Assembly: GCA_900404475.1 (NCBI GenBank)
Contig: OUQQ01000421.1
Coordinates: 1 to 12,919, forward strand
Direction: 5' to 3'
Source of the DNA: Spongospora subterranea
Taxonomy: Eukaryota; Endomyxa; Phytomyxea; Plasmodiophorida; Plasmodiophoridae
Length of the DNA: 12,919 nucleotides
Shown here: positions 1 to 7,372 of the stretch, one piece after another
Layout of the letters: the number at the start of each line of letters is the position of its first letter
How positions within the stretch are numbered: the first letter of the stretch is position 1
Made by a program: the position numbers and the translations under genes
Notes under the pieces: model-generated
Told to the model about the DNA's origin: nothing
Databases searched by the model: none
The model's input: the letters and a program-made list of their open reading frames with translations, nothing else

Positions 1-590
1 CCTTCGAGTGCACCACGTTATCGCTACCAAGGTAATGTAAATTATGTATCCCAGTGTAGTGTTTGTAACACCATTGACAGTCAAATCACAGTACACTAAC
101 AGTGATAACGTCGTATCTATGGGGTGTATTGGATAGAACTGGGAGAGATTTCTCCACATTTCAATAGTCCCCGATATCAGTCTGTCGTGTTCAAAATGAT
201 CATGTTTTCTGTTTTGTCATCATCTCAACAAAGCGACGGGAACTCAAACTCATCATGACCTTTGTAGCTTGACATAAGTCTATAACAATTTCATATCGTG
301 TACTTTATTGACCTTATTGGGCCTCAATCTGTTCGGATGATCCCGTGACATATTCTTGCTAAACAGAGTTTTGTGTTAGAGTCGGAGGGAGATTGAGTGA
401 TGAAGAATTAGGAGATGGGTCGGCCGATGACAATGGGTTCTCGTCATTCCTAATACGTTATCTGCAGAACAATATGGCTCCCAATCATGGTTCTGATGGT
501 TGCGCGTATCGATGTCCTGAAGAACGCCCTCCCTATTCGTATCGCCGATCATCGTCTGAGGGATGGGCGCGGCCCCGATTTCTAGAGGCC
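1..590 (+). repeat. Tandem duplication, copy 1 (upstream part and SAM ORF start)
   Basis: Copy 1 of a long diverged tandem duplication. Its first bases (CCTTCGAGTGCACCACGTTA) recur at 1065, and similarity then continues in blocks: 1-121 with 1065-1182, 151-370 with about 1537-1735, and about 391-590 with about 1832-2063. Shared strings include TTTGTAACACCATTGACAGT, TGATCATGTTTTCTG and CTTTGTAGCTTGACA. Divergence is moderate and indels are frequent, so the duplication is not recent. Relative to copy 2, copy 1 lacks about 325 bp near 122-150 and about 75 bp near 371-391. The unit may extend left of the window. Confidence 0.85.
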
Positions 591-785
591 TTTCTAACAG
601 ATGCTGGCCTAGAGCAGTTTATTGAGACCTTCATCTCGGAGGAAATCACTATGGACTGTCTTCAAGAGATCACCGTCGACGACCTGATATCACTTGGGAT
701 GGATGTGGACTCCCGTTCGCTATTCGTTTCTGCTCGTCGAAATCTATTTCGTCGCTTGCGAGACAGACGACGATCAAGACAATGA
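474..785 (+). CDS. SAM-domain protein, small, intact copy
   Basis: A 103-residue reading from the first in-frame ATG at 474 (context AATATGG). The frame is open upstream to a stop at 360-362, so an upstream exon ending at an acceptor-like TTGTGTTAG (372-380) is possible and the start is uncertain. The C-terminal two thirds read as a sterile alpha motif domain, about residues 36-91: LEAFLTDAGLEQFIETFI, then DCLQEITVDDLISLGMDVDS, then a basic tail RNLFRRLRDRRRSRQ. The hydrophobic spacing and the LxxLGM helix-4/5 pattern are typical of SAM domains, which mediate protein-protein (sometimes RNA) binding and polymerisation. The partner and pathway cannot be told from sequence. A diverged second copy lies downstream (1861-2063) and is broken within the same domain, so this is the only copy here that could make a SAM protein. 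Expression is unproven. Confidence 0.6.
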   Translation: MAPNHGSDGCAYRCPEERPPYSYRRSSSEGWARPRFLEAFLTDAGLEQFIETFISEEITMDCLQEITVDDLISLGMDVDSRSLFVSARRNLFRRLRDRRRSRQ

Positions 786-1064
786 TCCTGTGATTTCAAT
801 CCATATGATGAAGGAAAAGAAAAAGTGCATAAAACTCCCGGATCAGGAGAGCGTCATCCTGAGCTTCCGCGTTTTTTTCAACCGTTTCTCTAACCATTCA
901 TGTAAGTGTCACGAGTGAATAGTGATCACCATTCATCAATACAGAAACTGTTGAACCAGCTCCACAAGAATGTCTTAACATCTGCTCACAGACTGATTGA
1001 ATGTCGAGTGTCGCTCGATCTGCCAACCCAGATCGTTGTTGAGCGGGAAATACAATGACGATCC
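786..1064. other. Spacer between the two SAM copies
   Basis: Bases from the stop of the SAM ORF to the start of the second duplication unit. Short open frames on both strands cross this stretch, but none has a recognisable domain or a believable start. I see no RNA gene, and no extended similarity to the rest of the window was noticed. Confidence 0.5.
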
Positions 1065-2063
1065 CCTTCGAGTGCACCACGTTATACCCATGTACAGTAA
1101 TGTAAAGAGTGTAGCCCAGTTGAGGGTTTGTAACACCATTGACAGTCAAATAACAGTACACTATTTAACAGTCGTATCTATGTACTGTACCTATACCTGT
1201 TACCTTAAGTACAGTACATCTGTAGTGTCATACAAACTACCTGGGCTGTCCTTTTTCTGAGCGAATGTGGTACACACTGAATAGGTGTCAGCGTCAATAT
1301 AGTGTTATAAACTCTAGCATTTCAGTACAGATTTTAAACTCTGATGTGAATTATAATATATTGGGGTATGTTGCACGATTCAAATGTTGTTGTTAACATC
1401 ATTATTTTAAACAACGAGTGACAAGTCAATGACTCATCCGCGCATCAGTATTCACGAAACTACTTGTTTGCACACAAGGAATTTTCCTTGCAGCCGACCT
1501 CTCACCCTATTTAGTGTGTATCACACTACTACAGCTTTCTCCACATTGTCTATTGTCGCAATGCGATATCAGTCAGTCGTGTCAAACTGATCATGTTTTC
1601 TGATTGTCATCATCTCGACAAAGCCACGGAAACTCAAACTCATCGTGACCTTTGTAGCTTGACAGAAGTTGATAACAATTTTTTATATCGTTGACCCTAT
1701 TGGGGCATCGATGACATATTCTTGCTAAACAGAGTTTAGTATTGAACTGCCTTTGATGTGGATGGCGACTTTGAAAAACAAAAACAACATCCAAAGCGAA
1801 CTGAGCTGAGACGTTGTTGACCACACCTGGAGTTGCCTGAGATTCGGTGATAAAAGGGAGATGGATCGGCCGTTACAATGGTCCCTCGTCATTCATAAAA
1901 CATTATCTCATAATATAATGGAAGGGATGACGGCATCTATTCATGACCCAGATCGTTGGGAGAATGAATTCCCTGCAGGTCATGTTCATATTACTTATCG
2001 TCGGCAGTCCTTTGAGGGATGGATAAGGCCTAGGGAAATGGAGGCGTTTTTAACCGATGCCAG
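1065..2063 (+). repeat. Tandem duplication, copy 2
   Basis: Second copy of the unit that begins at base 1. It is longer because about 353 bp (1183-1535) separate two blocks that are only about 29 bp apart in copy 1, and because about 75 bp more lie at 1745-1825. Similarity to copy 1 stops abruptly after the shared LTDA coding stretch at about 2063, where retrotransposon-like sequence begins. This places the element insertion, or a deletion joined to it, inside the second SAM gene. Confidence 0.85.
1183..1535. repeat. Copy-2-specific segment rich in short inverted repeats
   Basis: This segment is absent from copy 1 between matching flanks (GTATCTATG and TTTCTCCACATT). It holds or borders three perfect inverted repeats: TGTACTGTAC at 1181-1190 with GTACAGTACA at 1209-1218; CAAGGAA at 1475-1481 with TTCCTTG at 1484-1490; and TAGTGTG at 1512-1518 with CACACTA at 1522-1528. 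It is AT-rich and has no convincing ORF. It could be an old MITE-like insertion in copy 2 or ancestral sequence deleted from copy 1. No clear target-site duplication was identified. Confidence 0.5.
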
Positions 2064-2079
2064 AACACTTGGCACATGA
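1861..2079 (+). pseudogene. Truncated second SAM-domain gene copy
   Basis: A 72-residue open frame whose C-terminal part matches the pre-SAM region of the upstream copy: YRRQSFEGWIRPREMEAFLTDA against YRRSSSEGWARPRFLEAFLTDA. After LTDA the similarity ends, and the frame runs a few codons into unrelated, retroelement-like sequence before TGA at 2077-2079. Nearly the whole SAM domain is therefore missing. The N-terminal part (about the first 30 codons) aligns with copy 1 at the DNA level but in a shifted frame, another sign of decay. Probably non-functional; a short truncated peptide cannot be excluded. Confidence 0.75.
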
Positions 2080-2663
2080 CAGAAGGCGCACACCTTGGAG
2101 GGAGTCGTACGCTGGAACGGCTGCAAGTGGGCATATATTGTCGCACACGACGCTGTGCAGTAGGTTCGTAACTATTTGGTTGTCGACAACCCAAGATGGC
2201 AGTCAGCATCAGGCAGGGGAGACGGCAGAAGTTCGACGAACCATGGCAGATCGTGCATATTCATCGCTTTGTAAGTCTGCCAACAACGACGCGAGGGTAC
2301 AAACATATTGTGTCGGCAACATCACGGTTCACGCCTTCGCCGATCGTCCTTCCGGTCAAGTCATTATCGGCTACGGTATCGGTAGAGGCGTTGAACGACA
2401 AGGGTGGTTTTGACGAAAGATTTTCCCCAGAAACTGGTAGCAGATTGAATCACCTCCTGGCAGAACGACAAATGGACGGCGATGTGACAATCCACCTCCC
2501 GATGACAGTGGCGTATAGAGCGAAGGCCAATGGGTGGCGGAAAAACCCCACCGCTAACTGAAAACGTATATGCTAACCCTGGGCGCCGGAGGAGCAAACC
2601 AGATGGGATCGCCTTCTCACTTATCAGACGTTCGCGTAGAGCCAAGGCGAAGACGTATTATGT
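2064..2663 (+). mobile_element. Decayed Ty3/Gypsy-type retrotransposon integrase fragment
   Basis: A relic of the integrase part of an LTR-retrotransposon pol gene. At 2085-2168 one frame reads GAHLGGSRTLERLQ, the signature of the N-terminal zinc-binding HLG..RTL region, and then meets a stop. At about 2196-2561 a different frame continues with PWQIVHIHRF, LPTTTRGYKHIV, SRFTPSPIVLPVKS and finally AYRAKANGWRKNPT, matching the order of the integrase core (first catalytic region, the RG-KYI strand, and the AYH..(G/A)NG..ER end). The residue normally Asp after the VHI strand is His here, and the later catalytic region is unrecognisable. After TGA at 2559-2561 a weaker echo (AFSLIRRSR) runs to about 2660. 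There are no LTRs, RT or RNase H in the window. This is an inactive fragment with at least one frameshift, and it abuts the truncated SAM copy. The call rests on motif order; right boundary uncertain. Confidence 0.72.
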
Positions 2664-3060
2664 GCATTAGTAAGTTGGCGCTGCAAGGCGCCAAACAGGC
2701 AGCGCCAGAAAGAGCAAAAAAGGGTTTATAAAGCCCAACAACACCCTTTTTACCGGTGCGGCCCTCGCTCAGGCACATTACGCCAACAGTTTACAGAAGA
2801 TTACTTTGAACGAGATAGATTGTGGGATTTGTGGAATCTGTTTTGATAGTTATTTGAAAATAGGTCGCAACAAAGACAGGAAAGATCGGAAAGTCTTTCC
2901 AAGCCCTTCATGTGTAATTCCAAGGCACCTTCTGAGGACGATGTTTATTCATTATGTACGATACAGTTAGAAGCAGGAATATTGCACAAAACACCTGAAT
3001 CGAGTCATATACCAATATTTAATAGTACAGTACTACATACATTAACTCTAATCTCGCCCC
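2664..3060. other. Non-coding stretch with two strong hairpins
   Basis: No gene is recognised. Near its start are two perfect 9-bp inverted repeats: TGGCGCTGC at 2676-2684 with GCAGCGCCA at 2699-2707, and AAAAAGGGT at 2717-2725 with ACCCTTTTT at 2743-2751. Inside the second lies the palindrome TTTATAAA (2725-2732), which resembles a TATA box. The short open frame from 2910 shows no domain. The region could be the remaining edge of the retroelement or an old promoter. Confidence 0.5.
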
Positions 3061-3262
3061 TATCGCCCTCCTCCTGTTTCCAGCAATCTAACAGTGCGAT
3101 GATAATACATCGCCATCCCTATGTTTCTGCCGTAACGCCCAACGCTATGGCCATGTGTCTGCAGCATCGGCCATCGCCAGCGCCATGGCCATGAGCCTGC
3201 CGTATCGCCCATCCCACGGACTTGTCCATCTCGCGTCTTCATTACCATCGCCATCCCATCTC
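3061..3262. repeat. Degenerate CGCCAT-rich low-complexity repeat
   Basis: Recurring CATCGCC, CATGGCC and CGCCCATC words in imperfect larger units. Examples are ATGTTTCTGC at 3121, ATGTGTCTGC at 3152 and ATGAGCCTGC at 3191, spaced 31 and 39 bp apart and each followed by a CGTATCGCCC-like stretch. The minus-strand open frame here is Trp/Arg/Met-rich only because of the repeat. It lies directly upstream of the RPB4 promoter region and may be a decayed minisatellite. Confidence 0.6.
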
Positions 3263-3302
3263 TTTTTCCCAAAATCGTTATCGGCCCCCGAACCGCTTAC
3301 AT

Positions 3303-3340
3303 TATATATAGCAACTTGAGCCGTTCTCCACCTTATATAT
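3303..3340 (+). promoter_or_regulatory. TATA-like boxes upstream of RPB4
   Basis: TATATATA at 3303-3310 and TATATAT at 3334-3340 lie about 65 and 35 bp before the proposed RPB4 start codon at 3374. Position and sequence fit a core promoter, but AT-rich words are common in this genome and no transcription start is known. Confidence 0.35.
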
Positions 3341-3373
3341 CGACAGTGATTGGGACATTGCTGTTCGGTCTAT

Positions 3374-4022
3374 ATGGCGGCATCGTTCCGTGATACCCGC
3401 CCATCCGAAGACGCATCAACACTGGAATTGGGTCCAGAGTTTGATCGGGGCCGTGTCCGGTGTTTATGGAATTCCGAGGTGGCGATAATCATATCCAATC
3501 ATTTGAGCCAGCAGCGTGAGCTATCGAATAATGATGATATAGTTCCGTCTCAGATGATGCAGGTTTTATATATTGTCCAATTCCGGTTTTTTATTATATA
3601 TCAATCTAATTAATCATTTCAGCAAACTCTTAATTATGTGCAAAAATTTTCCAATTACAAAACGAAAGAGGCAATTGCGTCAGCTCGAGAGTTATTTAAG
3701 ACAACTGATGATCAGGTTAACTTTCACGTTCAATGGGGAATAAATAATGGTTCTTTGTTGACGTCCTTGGTATCTGTTATAGGGCGATACAGTTCCGAAT
3801 AAATATTGTGATCTTGATGCGTTTGAGATAGCGGCGATTAATAATCTCAATATCCAAACCGTGGAAGAAGCAAAATGTTTGATTCCAAGCCTCAATACGC
3901 TAGGAAAGAGGATCCAATCCCGACTGGATCCAACAGGTTCAGGCCGTTTACCGCCTGAATTAGACGAAGATACTGTTCTTGAGACCATGCTCGAAGACCT
4001 TCACCGATTCCAAAATGTGTAA
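3374..4022 (+). CDS. RPB4: RNA polymerase II subunit RPB4 (3 exons)
   Basis: Encodes a 173-residue homologue of RPB4 (POLR2D), which with RPB7 forms the stalk of RNA polymerase II in the nucleus and helps initiation and mRNA fate. Exons are 3374-3562, 3623-3715 and 3783-4022; introns of 60 and 67 bp, both GT-AG and phase 0. The N-terminal SEDASTLELGPEF and NSEV, then the exon-2 start QTLNYVQKFSNYKTKEAIAS, match the family's TLNY..RFS..K..E.I.S core. Exon 3 has LDAFEIAAINNL, EEAKCLIPSL and the acidic end DEDTVLETMLEDL, the C-terminal HRDC-like helices. I chose the start at 3374 because MAAS resembles family starts; an in-frame ATG at 3350 would add eight residues. The human protein is 142 aa; the extra length lies mainly at the KTTDDQGDTVPNKY junction and a linker after IPSL. 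RPS3A follows on the same strand. Confidence 0.93.
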
Positions 4023-4315
4023 ATATAGATATGTTAAAATTGTAATAACTCTAGCTCAATCCCAAAATTCAAAATACCAAATAATCACCTACCAATTTCA
4101 TCATTTAAGGCATTCCATCCAGCTAGCAATGGCGCCTTCTTCGCTGGAATTACCGTTTGATAATCTCTGGTCGTTCGCTGGCTCTGATTCATATATATAT
4201 GAGTTGAGCGTTAACCAGTAGTTGATGTTATCTCGGAGTCCGTCACGGAGTTACCACATCCTGAGTTTTCGTCACCTCGTTAATCTCTCCATCGACACTT
4301 GATCGACGGGCGAAT
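4023..4315 (+). promoter_or_regulatory. RPB4-RPS3A intergenic region, RPS3A promoter
   Basis: A 293-bp gap between two genes on the same strand. A perfect 14-bp palindrome TCATATATATATGA (4189-4202), about 115 bp before the RPS3A start, is a TATA-like candidate. Pyrimidine-rich CTCGTTAATCTCTCC lies just upstream of the ATG, as is common for ribosomal protein genes. The RPB4 3' end must also lie here. No other gene is seen. Confidence 0.4.
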
Positions 4316-5080
4316 ATGGCTGCCGGTAAGGGAAAGCGCGCTGGAAAGAAGAAAGGGGGAAAGAAGGTGTCCGACCCCTTCGCCAAGAAGGAATGGTATG
4401 ACGTCAAGGCCCCTGGGGTATTTGAGGTTCGCCAGGTCGGCAAGACCGTTGTATCCCGATCGGCCGGCAACAAGCTCGCCGGTGACTCGTTGCGCGGTCG
4501 CGTATTCGAAGTATCGCTGGGCGATCTGAAGAAGGATGGTGAGGACGAAGCCTTCCGTAAATTCCAGCTACGTGTCGAGGACGTCCAAGGCCGAAACTGT
4601 CTCACCAATTTCTATGGTATGACCTTAACCACAGACAAGCTACGCTCCCTGTGCCGAAAGTGGCAGACGTTGATTGAGGCCCACGCCGATGTCAAAACCA
4701 CCGATGGATTCACCCTTCGCGTGTTCTGCATCGCGTTCACCCGCAAGCGACCCAACCAGGTGCGCAAGACCAGCTACGCCCAGGGCTCTCAGGTTCGGGC
4801 GATCCGCAAGAAGATCGTGGAGATCCTCGAGCGTGAAGTGTCGTCGGTTGACGCCATGGGTCTGATCGGCAAGTTGGTCCCAGAGACTATCGGAAAGGAG
4901 ATTGAGAAGGCCTGCCAGGGCATTTACCCCCTTCAGAACGTGTTCATCCGTAAGGTGAAGACCCTGTTCGCCCCCAAGGTCGACTCCGGCAAGCTGCTAG
5001 AGATTCACGCCGGCACCATGAAGGATATTGGCAAGGCTGTCGAGCGCTCAGAGCCTGAACCGGCCTCAGCTCAAGAATGA
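4316..5080 (+). CDS. RPS3A: 40S ribosomal protein eS1 (RPS3A), intronless
   Basis: A complete 254-residue eS1 protein of the small ribosomal subunit (RPS3A in animals, Rps1 in yeast), which sits near the mRNA exit on the 40S platform. Family hallmarks run the full length: basic N-terminus [110 protein letters not shown] and [10 protein letters not shown]. The C-terminal tail ([20 protein letters not shown]) is shorter than in human (264 aa). The start at 4316 gives the expected N-terminus, in context GAATATGG. Unlike its intron-bearing neighbours it has no intron, and its third codon positions are strongly C/G-biased, as expected of a highly expressed gene. There is no sign of a retrocopy such as a poly(A) tract or frameshift. 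Confidence 0.97.
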   Translation: MAAGKGKRAGKKKGGKKVSDPFAKKEWYDVKAPGVFEVRQVGKTVVSRSAGNKLAGDSLRGRVFEVSLGDLKKDGEDEAFRKFQLRVEDVQGRNCLTNFYGMTLTTDKLRSLCRKWQTLIEAHADVKTTDGFTLRVFCIAFTRKRPNQVRKTSYAQGSQVRAIRKKIVEILEREVSSVDAMGLIGKLVPETIGKEIEKACQGIYPLQNVFIRKVKTLFAPKVDSGKLLEIHAGTMKDIGKAVERSEPEPASAQE

Positions 5081-6508
5081 ACCACTTAATCACCAAGAAA
5101 TACAAATTTTTGAATTGACTGTTATCTCTGCCGATTATCAAACCATATCATCATCTGCTTTTGATGCTAATCCGGTCATCATAGCTGTCATAGCGTGCTC
5201 TCACAGAATCAGATCACCTTTGAAATGCACAAATTTTTGGTAAGGGGAAATCGTGACTCATTACAGACGCCGCTTTTTTACAGAAAAGCGAAACCTGGAT
5301 TCGTTCAACGAATGTAATGTCGATAGTGTGCGATTGATGCTGGCGAATAACCACTGATCGGTATCGCGGAGTGATGTCTGCTTGAGATAACTGGAATTAG
5401 ATGTGTTCAAGGAAGTTGGTGAGGTATCAGGTGGAGCCTGTCGTATAATCTAACACCTTTCTGGCATTTCATACCCTTTTGCTTTCAAAAAACCATTAAT
5501 TTACTGCCAGTCTTTAAAACCCTGAAAATAGCACATGATGAAGGGCAAAGCGTTGCCCAAGCACGTATATAGATTGCCCTCTTGTGTGACATCAGATACC
5601 CACCAACCCCTCCCATATTATTTATTCTAAAACAAGTCGACTACATATCGTTTTGTTGCAATCTTGCACCGCTTCAACGGCAGTGAGTTTCCGTATTTAA
5701 TGATTATACCCAATCCGTCATGTCGTCGTACTCGACTACCCCGTCCACCCGTTATCCAATCGTACAATCCCATGGATATTGCCTGTTTCGCCGACCGTCA
5801 ATGTCTTGTTGGACGACCATTCCTCTAGCGCAATACTTATGAAGCATCGGCTGGCTAAACATCGTTTGTGTGCCCGAACCTGATATTCGTCAAATACTCA
5901 ATACCGTTTAGCAGTTGCAGTAATAATTAAGTGAATTCAACAATTCACGAGGGCTGGTATCACGGTCCTGGTAATATTTATTTCCATTTCATAACAAGCG
6001 CGTTTTATCAAAGTTTTCAACGTCGCTGATCACGAATCTGAAGTTTTTTGTTCCTCGTTAGATTATTCTGCTGGGCACTGGTTCTCCGAAATCTAGACAA
6101 GGTCATGTTTCTGGAAAATGGTCAATCGGGATTACAGCTGAAATTGTCAGGCGCTTCAACTGCCATCTCTGTATTATTCACTGATTTCATGACTGTCTCT
6201 CCACGGCCAATGCCTGTACACTGTACTGTATGCACATCCGAACGGGTCCATGAAGTCCGTTACTGTGCCCGTGTACAGATCCATGACATGTAGTTTGTGT
6301 CTCTGGCAGCGATACATATATTCTTCTGTTCGTGCCCATAAATCTCACTCCGATCTGCCCCAGGTGGAGCGATCCTGCCGTTACTCACTGTATATCGATC
6401 CCCTCTAGTTGTTGATCTCCCCCGTCACTGTAGAGGGCGGATCCCTTCTCACCCTCTTCTCCTCGTCATACCTATATCATATGCAGATCCTGTAGCTCAT
6501 TTCGCCTA
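5081..6508. other. Long intergenic region, no confident gene
   Basis: About 1.4 kb without a gene I can defend. It contains the RPS3A 3' flank, a cluster of hairpins (5271-5948, listed separately), and the upstream region of the Myb gene. The plus-strand open frame at 6048-6293 has only a TTG start and no domain. On the minus strand at about 6090-6440 all three frames have open runs of 30-65 codons. One reads KLHVMDLYTGTVTDFMD and looks faintly like a beta-propeller strand. Another minus-strand run, WSSNKTLTVGETGNIHG, lies at about 5750-5825. I could not link these into a gene with consistent splice phases, so a small minus-strand multi-exon gene remains possible. Confidence 0.4.
5271..5948. 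repeat. Cluster of four perfect short hairpins
   Basis: Perfect inverted repeats with small loops: CGCTTTT 5271-5277 with AAAAGCG 5284-5290; ATTCGT 5299-5304 with ACGAAT 5308-5313; GGGCAA 5543-5548 with TTGCCC 5553-5558; GTGAATT 5931-5937 with AATTCAC 5942-5948. The first two are almost adjacent, about 190 bp after the RPS3A stop. They could be parts of a 3' UTR or of an unannotated RNA, or chance. Confidence 0.4.
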
Positions 6509-7275
6509 ATGCATCACCCAGCGATCGTCATGATCGACCACGATATGAGCACGAATTTATTGCAGAACATCCTGTCGATGGTTTCCGATCTGGCGTCGGA
6601 TTCAAATTCATCCGCATCGTCGACACCATATCCTGACACAACGGCGTTGGCCAATCGCTTAGACTCCTCAGAATTGGGCACTGGTTGGACGGTCATTGCC
6701 TCCAATGATCCTAATACTTGGCTTGACATACCCGATTTTGATATTGGGACGTTCGCCCGGTTCAGGTACCGAATATCGTTATTGCTTGTCCACTGATTCG
6801 TCAGTAATGATAACGCCTAATATCAGATTTGATCGTCGCACCTATGTCATATGGAGGTTTTCACCATCTGGTTGTTCCACAAACGTGCTGTATCAGAGGT
6901 TAGGGGATAGTGTATCTATGTTTTACTAACAGTCAATTGATCAATTCTCTCTGTCTCTTAGCAGTGACACATTGATGATGAATGGATCCAAATCTGATAA
7001 TCACGCATCTGAACAATCCTGTCGAACCTATCGCTATTGGTCTCAACAGGAAATTGAAAACCTCAAACTTGGTGTAACTATGTTTGGTAATGATTGGAAC
7101 GCCATTCTTAACGAGTTCGACTTTGCTGATCGGTCAACCGTTCATCTCAGACAGGTCTGTCGACTGAATTCGTTTATCGCTGCATTATAATAACAAGTAA
7201 TTGTTCTATTGTATACAGAAATGGAGAAACATATCGTCAAAATCAGAAACTTCAATCAATTCACAATCTAGATAA
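6509..7275 (+). CDS. TRF-like Myb/SANT telobox DNA-binding protein (4 exons)
   Basis: Encodes about 191 residues. Exons are 6509-6765, 6827-6898, 6965-7154 and 7219-7275; introns of 61, 66 and 64 bp, all GT-AG and in phase. The C-terminus is one Myb/SANT repeat with tryptophans at residues 135, 154 and 175: YWSQQEIENLKLGVTMFG, then DWNAILNEFDFADRSTVHLR, and, across the last intron, QKWRNISS. VHLRQKWRN matches the telobox (VDLKDKWRN) of TRF1/TRF2, fission yeast Taz1 and related factors that bind double-stranded telomeric repeats, so nuclear sequence-specific DNA binding, possibly at telomeres, is inferred. The N-terminal 110 residues are Ser/Asp-rich (SDSNSSASSTPY) and hold a W..W segment (GWTVIASNDPNTWLDIPDFD) that I do not recognise; no full TRFH dimerisation domain can be seen at this length. 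The start is the first ATG of the open frame; ATG at 6545 is an alternative. Intron 2 ends in a TAGCAG tandem acceptor. Confidence 0.82.
6899..6964 (+). other. Intron with TACTAAC branch site and NAGNAG acceptor
   Basis: Intron 2 of the Myb gene. It starts GTTAGG and carries an exact TACTAAC at 6924-6930, a long pyrimidine tract, and the 3' end TAGCAG (6959-6964). Splicing after either AG keeps the frame: use of 6961 adds one serine (AGC AGT) compared with use of 6964 (AGT). This is the clearest intron signal in the window and supports the model of short, well-defined introns. Confidence 0.7.
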
Positions 7276-7372
7276 TATACAGTTAATTTATTGAAGTCGT
7301 CGTTGCCAATGCTAGTGCATCTTCAACAAAGCTACAGTATATGCTATTTACCATTTATTGAATATTAGTGGG

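Noticed and set aside
898..1260. Overlapping open frames on both strands between the SAM copies
   Set aside because: They cross the duplication boundary, are not preserved in the other copy and show no domain.
2057..2413. 118-codon plus-strand frame over the retroelement region
   Set aside because: The integrase-like motifs fall in the other two frames, so this frame is a shadow.
3060..3272. 70-codon minus-strand frame rich in Trp, Arg and Met
   Set aside because: Composition comes from the CGCCAT repeat; no coding signal beyond that.
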